Assembly (NCBI GenBank): GCA_964292295.1
Contig: CAXYVC010000083.1
Coordinates: 1-11,677, forward strand
Source: CAXYVC01 sp964292295
GTDB lineage: Bacteria > Acidobacteriota > Holophagae > Holophagales > Holophagaceae
Length of the DNA stretch: 11,677 nt
Direction of reading: 5' to 3'
This document shows positions 6,054 through 11,677 of this stretch, in pieces (the first letter of the stretch is position 1; each line of letters begins with the position of its first letter). The notes under the pieces are model-generated. The model saw nothing but the letters and a program-made list of their open reading frames with translations. It had not been told where the DNA came from and did not search any database. Both the position numbers and the translations under genes were made by a program.

Positions 6054-6766
6054 ATCCGTTGCCGCCTGGTTCAGGCATCCTGGTGCTCACGGGTGCGGGG
6101 ATCTCCGCAGACTCAGGGCTCCAGACATTTCGGGATGGCGGTGGACTCTGGGAGAACCACCGCATCGAGGATGTTGCAACGCCCGAAGCCTTCGATCGGG
6201 ATCCGAACTTCGTCCATGGGTTCTACAACGAACGTCGTCGGCAGCTGAAAACGGTACAGCCCAACCCTGCCCACCAGGCGCTGGTTCGGCTGGAACAGGC
6301 ATGGCCCGGACCTGTCCTCATCGTCACCCAGAACGTGGATGATCTGCACGAAAGGGCGGGAACCCAGGCTCTGATTCACATGCATGGCGAACTGACCAAA
6401 GCCCGCTGTCTTACTTGCGGAGCCATCAGTGCTTGGACCGGAGACCTCCAGATTTCCGATCCTTGCCCAAGGTGCCGTTCCCGATGGTGTCTCCGGCCGC
6501 ACGTCGTCTGGTTCGGTGAGACGCCCCTCGACCTGGAGCGGGTCTATGCCGCCGTCCAAGCCTGTGGACTGTTTGCCGCCATCGGCACTTCTGGAGCCGT
6601 TTATCCCGCTGGAGGGCTGGTCACCTTTGCCCAAAAGGCCCTACACACCGTGGAACTCAACCTGGGGCCCAATGCCGGAAGCAGCCGATTCGAGCAACGG
6701 CGAATGGGTCGAGCCTCTGAAACCGTACCGCGCTGGGTCGAGGCCTTGCTCTCAGGGGGGGGGTGA
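6050..6766 (+). CDS. cobB: NAD-dependent protein deacylase, sirtuin class III (CobB/SIRT5-like)
   Basis: The 238-residue protein has every sirtuin landmark: GAGISADSGLQTFR at 15-28 (NAD binding), TQNVDDLHERAG at 93-104, catalytic H112 in HMHGEL, zinc cysteines C120/C123 and C139/C142, FGE at 155-157, and a C-terminal GTSGAVYPAGG. Y59 and R62 in FYNERRRQL match the Tyr/Arg pair that gives class III sirtuins their preference for succinyl or malonyl lysine. The reaction is removal of acyl groups from lysine with cleavage of NAD to nicotinamide and O-acyl-ADP-ribose. ATG 6050 overlaps the previous stop (ATGA) and has AGGAGGTG 5 nt upstream. It differs from Thoeris- or DSR-type Sir2 NADases by keeping the zinc module. 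CobB is the nearest named bacterial relative, but its operon setting is unusual, so the chromosomal housekeeping role should not be assumed. Confidence 0.92.
   Translation: MNPLPPGSGILVLTGAGISADSGLQTFRDGGGLWENHRIEDVATPEAFDRDPNFVHGFYNERRRQLKTVQPNPAHQALVRLEQAWPGPVLIVTQNVDDLHERAGTQALIHMHGELTKARCLTCGAISAWTGDLQISDPCPRCRSRWCLRPHVVWFGETPLDLERVYAAVQACGLFAAIGTSGAVYPAGGLVTFAQKALHTVELNLGPNAGSSRFEQRRMGRASETVPRWVEALLSGGG
6755..6763 (+). repeat. G9 homopolymer at the 3' end of the sirtuin gene
   Basis: Nine consecutive G encode the last three glycines before TGA. Slippage here would only alter the tail: one alternative frame runs on to 6794. It is also a typical site of sequencing error. Confidence 0.6.
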
Positions 6767-6842
6767 GGGCACCAAACCAAGGTTTTTGACGTGATTGCCT
6801 GCAACAGCGCTTATTGAGAACCGAAAATCCTGGAGAAACCCC

Positions 6843-7547
6843 ATGGTCAAGCTGCGTTTTCACGCCCACGGCGAATCCCTCCCCGCGGAGGCCTGCCCCG
6901 AGGTCGTTGCCGAGTTCGATGGCATCCGCTACCGCGCCAAGGTCACCAAGGCTAGTTCGCGAATGTTCCGCGCGGAACTGATCGAGCCCTTCTCCCGCAG
7001 CATCACCTGCGAGATGCCGGTCTTTGTGGTCGCCATGTCCAGCTTCCGCCTCGTGCGTGATGGGCAGCCCACCACGGAGATGTTGAAGCTGCTTCATTCC
7101 AAGATGGAGACGATCCACCAGGATGGCCTTCGCCAAAGCGCCATCGAGGTGGCCTTCGCGGTGAATGGCCCCAGACTCGAAGGCCTCTTTCGGGAGGCAG
7201 AAGCCCGCCATGGGAACCTCACGACAGAAGAACAGGAACATGCTCGGGGTATGACTCGATTGGTGTCCACCGTGCACAAATACAAAGGCAAGCTCCGGCG
7301 GGAGATTCAGCCCGGGATGCGGGGTGGGCGCATTGGTCGCGAGGAAGGCCTTGCCATGCTTCAGGACCATCACGCCCTCCGCACAGCGGCGGAGGCCCAG
7401 TTGCCGGAAGAGGCCAAAGCCATCGAATCGCGGAAGACGCGGCTGGATGCTGTTCGGACCGCCAAGGAGCAGGTCGCCGCCGAGTTCCTGAAACAAACGG
7501 GGTTCAGCCTCGAGGCCTTTCGCTTGTTCATGAAGGGAAGATCATAG
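6843..7547 (+). CDS. Unknown 234-aa protein, beta N-terminus and helical C-terminus
   Basis: No family recognised. ATG 6843 is preferred because GGAG lies about 7 nt upstream; the in-frame codons further upstream lack a site. It starts 76 nt after the sirtuin stop, so it is in the same direction but not overlapping. Residues 1-70 are beta-rich (MVKLRFHAHG, EFDGIRYRAKVTKAS, FRAELIEPFS, ITCEMPVFVVAMSSFRLV) and look like a small barrel or sandwich domain. From residue 80 the protein is almost wholly helical with heptad-like spacing and many charged residues (SKMETIHQDGLRQSAIEV, EEAKAIESRKTRLDAVRTAK), suggesting a coiled coil. No membrane segment or signal peptide. It could be a structural or assembly protein of the cluster; no function can be assigned. 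Confidence 0.7.
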   Translation: MVKLRFHAHGESLPAEACPEVVAEFDGIRYRAKVTKASSRMFRAELIEPFSRSITCEMPVFVVAMSSFRLVRDGQPTTEMLKLLHSKMETIHQDGLRQSAIEVAFAVNGPRLEGLFREAEARHGNLTTEEQEHARGMTRLVSTVHKYKGKLRREIQPGMRGGRIGREEGLAMLQDHHALRTAAEAQLPEEAKAIESRKTRLDAVRTAKEQVAAEFLKQTGFSLEAFRLFMKGRS

Positions 7548-7583
7548 TTCCATCAAGGCACTGCCTTCTCACCGGAGATTCCG

Positions 7584-7937
7584 ATGATGACGCTGGAAGA
7601 AAAGCATCTGAACGCGATTCGACGCGCTCCGGAATTGCGGGCGACCTTGATGAGCAGACTTCCCAGCCCGGCCCTCCTGACCAAGGCGGTGAAACGGATG
7701 ACCCAAGATGAACGGGCGGAACTCTACGACGCCTGCATGGATGCCTGGATGAACGAGGCGCCCTGTGTCTTTTCGTGCGAGCGGGAACCCGAGTACGACT
7801 CGGATGATTGCTTCACCTACAGTGTGTGTGGTGTCCGAGGGGCCTACTTCGTCCAGACCATTGAGTGTGATGATCTGGGGCCTTTCACCTCGAAGCGTGA
7901 AGCCATTGAAGAGCTGCGCGCGGCATACCTCTCTTGA
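7584..7937 (+). CDS. Unknown 117-aa acidic protein
   Basis: No family recognised. Two adjacent ATG codons (7584, 7587) follow CGGAG with about 6-nt spacing; 7584 is used here. The first 60 residues are helical (LEEKHLNAIRRAPELRATLM, RMTQDERAELYDACMDAW). The second half is beta-rich and acidic with several Cys (DSDDCFTYSVCGVRG, VQTIECDD). It ends in a GPFTSKREAIEELRAAYL pattern that is common in small phage and plasmid proteins which carry a short sheet-plus-helix domain. It lies 36 nt after the previous gene and is probably the last member of the operon, since the next 272 nt carry no gene. Real gene status rests on the ribosome site and spacing. Confidence 0.6.
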   Translation: MMTLEEKHLNAIRRAPELRATLMSRLPSPALLTKAVKRMTQDERAELYDACMDAWMNEAPCVFSCEREPEYDSDDCFTYSVCGVRGAYFVQTIECDDLGPFTSKREAIEELRAAYLS

Positions 7938-7990
7938 TGGCTGGTCGCCAGGCTTTGTAGAACCGGGACAAATTCGACCTGCATGAAGGC

Positions 7991-8024
7991 GGGCCACACC
8001 GATAGCCCTGCGTGGGAGTGGCCC
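7991..8024 (+). terminator. Possible terminator hairpin after the central operon
   Basis: GGGCCAC (7991-7997) pairs with GTGGCCC (8018-8024) around a 20-nt loop that contains a further short CCC/GGG pairing. It lies 54 nt after the last gene of the operon. There is no U run after it, so intrinsic termination is doubtful. Confidence 0.3.
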
Positions 8025-8095
8025 TGCAGCAGGCTCGCCCATGATTGCCATCGTAGGTGTTGGTGGCAGCGCGTCATTAAGGCGCTCCACCGAAG

Positions 8096-8132
8096 GTGCA
8101 TCTGCGCCCCAAAACCCCCTACATGGGGGTGC
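8096..8132 (+). promoter_or_regulatory. Bipartite repeat element, copy B
   Basis: GTGCATC-N16-CTACAT followed by GGGGG, with CCCCC before TACAT, making a C5-N5-G5 dyad. It lies about 78 bp before the membrane-protein start at 8210. Same layout and spacing as copies A and C. Confidence 0.6.
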
Positions 8133-8196
8133 GGAACCGCGGTCAGCTCCCGCGTGGCCCGCCCCAACCCATCCGAGCCGACCTACGGCTCATTGC

Positions 8197-8204
8197 AGGA
8201 GGTG
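8197..8204 (+). promoter_or_regulatory. Strong ribosome binding site
   Basis: AGGAGGTG lies 5 nt before ATG 8210. It fixes this start over the longer in-frame extension to 8096, which would run through repeat B. Confidence 0.75.
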
Positions 8205-8209
8205 CATCG

Positions 8210-9508
8210 ATGTTCGAACCTGATGGTCGCAACAGCGTCCAATCCCTTGGCCACTGGGCTATCGGGATCCTGAAGGTCTTCCTCTGGGCCGTCTTCATCG
8301 TCTGCGTCGTGCCGGTGATCTTCGTGATCTATATGTGGCAGACGATGGAGATCCAGCAGGGGGCTATGCGGTCGCTGCCTCAGGACACCCGCATCCAGGG
8401 GGTGCTGGTGGACTTCAATGTTGGGACGTTCGAGCTGGCCGACATCGAGGCCTGGAAGGTCTGGGCCAACCAGACCGAGACCGTGGTGGACCCCGCCCTC
8501 CAGGCGCTCCCCTTCTCCACGACGATGCTGAAGGACCAGCACCCAGGCGGACACCTCGCCTGGACCCCCGTCGAGATGCCCAAGGGTGGGGCCTGGATCT
8601 ACTACAGCCTGCCCTTCGAGCAGGACGCCGTCCGGGACCCCCACTACGGCGCCGCCTTCCACGACTGGATCTACAACCCCACGAAGCGGGACGTAGACCC
8701 CATCGCCCTGGAGTCCCTGCACAAGCCCCTGCAGAGTCTGGACACCGTGGGGATGGCCGACATGCTGAGCGACCCCTGGTTCCTCCAGGGCTTGGGGAAG
8801 CTGGCCCCCACCAAGGACTGGGACTGGAACTCCCCGCTGCTCCTGGCGCACGCCAAGGCCAGCTACAACCACAAGGCCTATGTGGGTGCTGCCCGCGCGG
8901 TGGCCCGGATGCGGATGTTGGTGGCCCTGATCGCCGCTGGCCAGCCAGCCTCGGGCTACATGCAGGGCCGAGGGCTCAACCCGGTCTACGTGGCCAAGGA
9001 CATGGACCCCACCAGCCAGAAGGTCTTCCGCCAAGCCTACGTCGGGGCCTTCCAAGGCACCCTGCCCCAGATCCTGCTCCTGGTGCAGCCCCTGGATGAC
9101 CAGACCATGCTGAACACCGAGGAGATGCGGGACTGGCGCCGTCAGATCGACGGGACCACCTGGGACATGCGGATCCGGGTCAAGGCCACCGCCCGGTCCC
9201 CGTTCATCACCGGCATGGTCAAGTGGTCCGGGTATCATCCCTACAGCCGGGAAGCGTCCCTCATGACGTTCTCCCGGGGGGACTTCCTCCTCCGGTCCAC
9301 GCCCACCAGCCTCCCGGCGGTGGAAGAGGCCCAGGACACCCTGACGGTCATGCAGTCCTTCGCCTTCTGGGAGCCCCTGCTGCGCAGGCACGGACTCAAG
9401 GATGACGAGCTTGCCAAGGCTCGGAAGCTCCTTGAGGACAGCGCTCATCGGTTGGCCCGGGAGGTGCGGTTTGTCCGGCGCCACGGGCACGAGATCTACC
9501 ATGACTAG
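8210..9508 (+). CDS. Unknown 432-aa membrane-anchored protein
   Basis: No family recognised. A single hydrophobic segment at about residues 16-42 (HWAIGILKVFLWAVFIVCVV followed by PVIFVIYMW) follows a short N-terminus, so the large remainder should lie outside the cytoplasm on an uncleaved anchor. The outer part is Trp/Asp/Pro-rich with mixed helices (LLLAHAKASYNHKAYVGAAR, AVARMRMLVALIAAG) and a basic C-terminal helix (ARKLLEDSAHRLAREVRFVR). The G+C-biased codons differ slightly in feel from the central operon. The gene stands alone, about 270 nt after the central operon and 186 nt before the next gene, with its own copy of the bipartite repeat. A single-anchor protein next to a multi-pass one on an element might belong to a secretion, transfer or surface apparatus; nothing in the sequence proves it. 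Confidence 0.75.
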   Translation: MFEPDGRNSVQSLGHWAIGILKVFLWAVFIVCVVPVIFVIYMWQTMEIQQGAMRSLPQDTRIQGVLVDFNVGTFELADIEAWKVWANQTETVVDPALQALPFSTTMLKDQHPGGHLAWTPVEMPKGGAWIYYSLPFEQDAVRDPHYGAAFHDWIYNPTKRDVDPIALESLHKPLQSLDTVGMADMLSDPWFLQGLGKLAPTKDWDWNSPLLLAHAKASYNHKAYVGAARAVARMRMLVALIAAGQPASGYMQGRGLNPVYVAKDMDPTSQKVFRQAYVGAFQGTLPQILLLVQPLDDQTMLNTEEMRDWRRQIDGTTWDMRIRVKATARSPFITGMVKWSGYHPYSREASLMTFSRGDFLLRSTPTSLPAVEEAQDTLTVMQSFAFWEPLLRRHGLKDDELAKARKLLEDSAHRLAREVRFVRRHGHEIYHD

Positions 9509-9583
9509 GCTCTGGGGCTGGGTTCCGACCTCATGGCCTTGTGGTTCCCTTTCGCGCGGCACGTCCTTTCAAGGGGGCATCGC

Positions 9584-9598
9584 CCAGAGCCGCTCTGG
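9584..9598. promoter_or_regulatory. 15-bp perfect dyad CCAGAGC-C-GCTCTGG
   Basis: Seven-bp arms around one base, 23 bp upstream of repeat copy C and 75 nt after the preceding stop. May be an operator or the stem of a weak terminator; no U run follows. Confidence 0.35.
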
Positions 9599-9621
9599 TG
9601 AGCTGCCCCTGACCATCCGTG

Positions 9622-9658
9622 GTGCATCGTTCGCCCACGTTCCCCTACATAGGGGGTG
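9622..9658 (+). promoter_or_regulatory. Bipartite repeat element, copy C
   Basis: GTGCATC-N16-CTACAT followed by AGGGGG. It is the most diverged copy in the central 16 nt but keeps the exact spacing. It lies 36 bp before the GTG start at 9695. Confidence 0.6.
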
Positions 9659-9694
9659 CTGGATCCCTTGGCTCCGTTCTCTGGAGGTTCACCC

Positions 9695-10195
9695 GTGATC
9701 AACTACCTGATTCTGTATGGCGTGCTGGTGGGAGCCTGGCTCCTGGTCTACCACCACGGGCGTGTGGTGGTTCCCAGGCTGGAGCACAACTTCGTCCGGG
9801 GGTTGGGGCTGTTTGTCATCCGCGGGTGGGTCTTCACGGCCGTGATTCTCTTTGGCCTTGGGGACATGCCCGGTGCGGGATACCGGTTGTGGTGGGAGAA
9901 CTACGTCATCGACCACTCCATGATCCTGTGGTGGGCCCTGACCGTCCCCGTGACCCTGATCCTTTGGCTCGTGAAGTCCTTGACCTTCCAGGTGCTGAAG
10001 GCCCCAGGGAGCTACCACTGGTGGGAGAACGAATCCACACCCTGCCTGCACAAGACCAGCATGGGGGTTCCCGCTGTGTGGTACGGAGTCTTCTGGAGCT
10101 GGTTTCTCTTTTCGCCCACCCTGCCGTTCTACACCTGCTTCATTCGCGGGTTCCTGTTCAAGACCCCCACTCATACCTTGTTTCCGATTGGCTAA
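9695..10195 (+). CDS. Unknown 166-aa multi-pass membrane protein
   Basis: No family recognised. GTG 9695 is chosen because GGAGG (9683-9687) lies 7 nt upstream and translation then opens directly with a membrane segment. About four hydrophobic stretches are visible: residues 3-19 (YLILYGVLVGAWLLVYH), about 35-55 (LGLFVIRGWVFTAVILFGLG), about 77-97 (MILWWALTVPVTLILWLV) and about 126-150 (VWYGVFWSWFLF followed by SPTLPFYTCFI). The loops are rich in Trp, His and Arg, and the protein is unusually Trp-rich overall. It has no known transporter or enzyme motif. It is preceded by copy C of the bipartite repeat and follows the single-anchor protein gene, so the two may share expression and location. 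It may be a membrane component of whatever the 432-aa protein serves. Confidence 0.7.
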   Translation: MINYLILYGVLVGAWLLVYHHGRVVVPRLEHNFVRGLGLFVIRGWVFTAVILFGLGDMPGAGYRLWWENYVIDHSMILWWALTVPVTLILWLVKSLTFQVLKAPGSYHWWENESTPCLHKTSMGVPAVWYGVFWSWFLFSPTLPFYTCFIRGFLFKTPTHTLFPIG

Positions 10196-10240
10196 TGGCT
10201 GTCATTTCATGGTTTGTGCTGGATGATTCTGTCTGTTGTT

Positions 10241-10270
10241 TTGACTTGTCCATGCATCATGGACGATTAA
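10241..10270 (+). promoter_or_regulatory. Promoter of the AbiE-type operon
   Basis: TTGACT (10241-10246) and GATTAA (10265-10270) are 18 nt apart in an AT-rich stretch unlike the surrounding GC-rich DNA. The spacer is filled by the 17-bp dyad at 10248-10264, as expected for a repressed promoter. Confidence 0.55.
10248..10264. promoter_or_regulatory. Operator-like dyad 1 (GTCCATG-N3-CATGGAC)
   Basis: Perfect 7-bp inverted repeat inside the promoter spacer. A second, imperfect copy lies 82 bp downstream. In characterised AbiE systems the antitoxin AbiEi represses its own promoter by binding paired inverted repeats, which fits this layout. Confidence 0.6.
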
Positions 10271-10329
10271 AAATTTTGGACAAAAGGTATTGCCTCCATG
10301 CTTTGGGTGGCTATCTTATTTGTAAGGCT

Positions 10330-10346
10330 GTCCATGCCTCTTGGAC
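10330..10346. promoter_or_regulatory. Operator-like dyad 2 (GTCCATG-N3-CTTGGAC)
   Basis: Differs from dyad 1 at two positions and ends 24 bp before the antitoxin ATG. Further TGGAC half-sites follow at about 10359-10375. Confidence 0.5.
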
Positions 10347-10370
10347 TGCATCGAAAAATGGACACGATGG

Positions 10371-11387
10371 ATGGACAACCAAACCCCAAACCTGACCGAC
10401 CAGATCGTGGATGCGGCCAAGAATGCCCTCCCTGGTGCCTTCGGCCTGAACCTGATCCTGGTTCATGACCTGGATCAAGGCGAGCAGCTCCTGGTCGTTC
10501 AAGGGAGGGGGGAGCGGACCGAGTTCCGGGTCCTGACAAAGACCGTTCGCCGCGTGGAGGACCTTGGGCTGATCAAAGCCCAGGTGGCGGACCTGAGGCA
10601 CAGGGTTCTCATCACGCCCCATCTCACCGCCCATTTGGCTCGAAAGGCGATGGAGCTAGGAATCCAATTCCTCGACGCGGCAGGGAACATCCATGTCGCC
10701 ACTCCTGGCATGTTGCTCTGCTTGACCGGCAACAAGGCGCCAGAGGGGGCGGAGGTCGGGGGGCGGGCAGGGGTCTTCAAGGGGTTCAACCGCAAGGGGC
10801 TGCAGGTCCTGTTTGGTCTCCTGGCGGGCGGGGCCTTGAAGGACACGCCCTACAGGGACTTCGGAGCGGCTGTGGGGGTCGCCCGGGGAACCGTGGGCGA
10901 GGTTCTGAAGGACTTGATCGCCACGGGGTATGTCCTGCAGAAGGAAGGGGAGCGGATCATCCTGCGGCAGGAACGTCTGCTGGAGGGTTGGATCGCCACC
11001 TATCCCCACAAGCTGAGGCCCCACCTGGAGCCGAAACGGTATCGAGCCGGGGCACCCGGCTGGTGGAAGAACGTGGTTCTCGATCCAGCTCGGGCCCAGT
11101 GGGGTGGCGAGGTGGCGGCGGACAGGTTGACGGGTGACCTCCAGCCAGGCACGGTGACGGTCTATGCCACCGAGCCGCCTGAGAAACTGGCGGCCAGGTT
11201 TCGCCTCCGACCCGACCCCCAAGGCGACATCGAGATCCTCCAGCGGTTCTGGAACTTCCCGAATCCAGAGGGTTACCCCGCGGATCTCGTCCCGGCCATG
11301 CTGATCTATGCGGACCTCATCGCCAGCGGGGATCCACGCAACCTAGACATCGCCCGGAAGATCCATGACACCCATCTCGCTCCCTGA
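10371..11387 (+). CDS. AbiEi-family antitoxin / transcriptional repressor (type IV TA)
   Basis: The 338-residue protein matches the AbiEi antitoxin family (DUF2186/COG4861 style). It has an N-terminal region ending in LITPHLTAHLARKAMELGIQ, then FLDAAGNIHV, a winged HTH at about residues 145-200 (RKGLQVLFGLLAGGA, YRDFGAAVGVARGTVGEVLK), and the C-terminal signature RLLEGWIATYP, WWKNVV, WGGEVAADRLTG, FWNFP and PAMLIYADLIASGDPRN. AbiEi proteins repress their own promoter through the HTH and antagonise the AbiEii nucleotidyltransferase without binding it. ATG 10371 is preferred over an upstream TTG at 10341, which would lie in dyad 2. The ribosome site is weak. The gene overlaps the toxin gene by 23 nt, a normal arrangement for the pair. 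AbiE systems give abortive phage resistance and stabilise mobile elements. Family call from recognised sequence patterns. Confidence 0.85.
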   Translation: MDNQTPNLTDQIVDAAKNALPGAFGLNLILVHDLDQGEQLLVVQGRGERTEFRVLTKTVRRVEDLGLIKAQVADLRHRVLITPHLTAHLARKAMELGIQFLDAAGNIHVATPGMLLCLTGNKAPEGAEVGGRAGVFKGFNRKGLQVLFGLLAGGALKDTPYRDFGAAVGVARGTVGEVLKDLIATGYVLQKEGERIILRQERLLEGWIATYPHKLRPHLEPKRYRAGAPGWWKNVVLDPARAQWGGEVAADRLTGDLQPGTVTVYATEPPEKLAARFRLRPDPQGDIEILQRFWNFPNPEGYPADLVPAMLIYADLIASGDPRNLDIARKIHDTHLAP

Positions 11388-11649
11388 CGATCGCCGCCTG
11401 GATCCAATCCTGGTTAAGGTCCTGGGCAGGGTCGATGCCGTGGCCCGATCGCGAGGTGAGGCCTATCTCCTCACGGGTGCGATGGCCCGGGAACTGCTGC
11501 TGGTCCATGTTCACGGCCTTCCCCCTGGCCGTGCGACACGGGATGTCGACTTTGGCATTCAGGTGCGGGACTGGGCGCAGTTCAACGCCTTCAAGGGGGC
11601 GCTGGTGGATTGCGGGGATTTTGGGTTCTTCGCCGTTTCACGTGGGTAG
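11365..11649 (+). pseudogene. AbiEii-type nucleotidyltransferase toxin, truncated
   Basis: The frame begins at ATG 11365, 23 nt inside the antitoxin gene. It shows the N-terminal hallmark of AbiEii/AbiGii nucleotidyltransferases: YLLTGAMARELLLVHVHG (helix after the first motif) and RATRDVDFGIQVRDWAQFNA, in which DVD is the DxD metal-binding pair of the nucleotidyltransferase fold. AbiEii toxins transfer nucleotides, probably to RNA, and halt growth. Normal members are about 230-300 residues; this frame stops at TAG 11647-11649 after 94 codons. The last dozen residues (GDFGFFAVSRG) no longer resemble the family, and neither other frame restores the match in the remaining 28 nt. It therefore looks like a truncation or rearrangement near 11620-11630 and not a one-base frameshift. 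The end of the window prevents a check for the missing part. Toxin activity is not expected from this fragment. Confidence 0.7.
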
Positions 11650-11677
11650 TGGGGCTGGGCTCAGCGGGTTATTGAGG

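Larger units (their letters stand above)
7938..8209. other. Intergenic region between central operon and membrane-protein gene
   Basis: No convincing gene in 272 nt. It holds a 7-bp stem (7991-8024), an 11-bp CCTGC-A-GCAGG dyad (8023-8033), copy B of the bipartite repeat, and the strong ribosome site of the next gene. Confidence 0.5.

Noticed and set aside
6050..6766. Thoeris- or DSR-type Sir2 NADase
   Set aside because: The protein keeps the four zinc cysteines, the HMHGEL catalytic histidine and the class III Tyr/Arg pair in a compact 238 residues, so it is a canonical deacylase.
6657..7496. 279-codon minus-strand open frame
   Set aside because: It overlaps the end of the sirtuin and most of the 234-aa gene, and it has a Gly/His/Leu-rich shadow composition with no convincing ribosome site.
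8183..9562. Long open frame on the minus strand opposite the 432-aa membrane protein
   Set aside because: Its translation is low-complexity (Gly/Val/His/Leu-rich) and mirrors GC-biased third positions of the + gene, which has a perfect ribosome site and a clean membrane anchor.
8096..9658. Reading the bipartite repeats as integron attC sites or cassette boundaries
   Set aside because: They lack the GTTRRRY/RYYYAAC core and imperfect hairpin of attC, and no tyrosine integrase is present. Fixed position before starts fits regulation better.
9622..9658. Sigma-54 promoter in the bipartite element
   Set aside because: The GG-N10-GC spacing is not met on either strand.
1..11677. tRNA, rRNA or CRISPR array
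   Set aside because: No cloverleaf-like or rRNA-like sequence and no regularly spaced repeats were seen; the only repeated elements are the three dispersed bipartite copies and the paired dyads.

Overview
The window is high-GC bacterial DNA with compact, often overlapping genes and strong AGGAGG-type ribosome sites. Its gene content (RepA/RecA-like ATPase, excisionase-type HTH protein, serine-recombinase relative, AbiE-type toxin-antitoxin pair, many unrecognised genes) is that of an integrated element, plasmid or genomic island. The sequence alone does not fix the taxon.

Left end (1-1377). A + strand fragment of a DnaE-family DNA polymerase stops being DnaE-like near 378. There it meets, tail to tail, a minus-strand AAA/RecA-fold ATPase gene that is itself cut after about 105 residues. 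This is a rearrangement breakpoint or an assembly chimera. The ATPase is the last gene of a tightly coupled minus-strand operon: excisionase-like HTH protein, unknown 151-aa protein (possibly DUF669-like), ATPase.

Recombinase-like gene and divergent intergenic region (1494-2478). A minus-strand serine-recombinase homologue has lost its nucleophilic serine and two catalytic arginines. Upstream of it are two 21-bp dyads of the same design, one inside a perfect 37-bp palindrome.

Central operon (2479-7937, +). Eight genes run in one direction. They encode two small unknown proteins (one Cys-rich), a calcineurin-like phosphoesterase, two unknown proteins that share an N-terminal motif, a CobB/SIRT5-like sirtuin, and two more unknown proteins. 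Genes 1-2, 4-5 and 5-6 overlap by 4-8 nt. The combination of a phosphoesterase and an NAD-dependent deacylase with conserved-looking but unrecognised partners is the best candidate here for an undescribed system.

Membrane genes (8210-10195, +). A 432-aa protein with one N-terminal membrane anchor and a 166-aa multi-pass protein each stand alone. Both of these genes and the central operon are preceded by a copy of the same roughly 37-bp bipartite element (GTGCATC-N16-CTACAT followed by a G run). It looks like a shared promoter or operator that ties the three units into one regulon.

Right end (10196-11677, +). An AbiEi-type antitoxin/repressor overlaps an AbiEii-type nucleotidyltransferase toxin gene. 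Two 17-bp operator-like dyads lie in the promoter region, one filling the -35/-10 spacer. The toxin frame stops after 94 codons, far short of the family length, so it looks broken.
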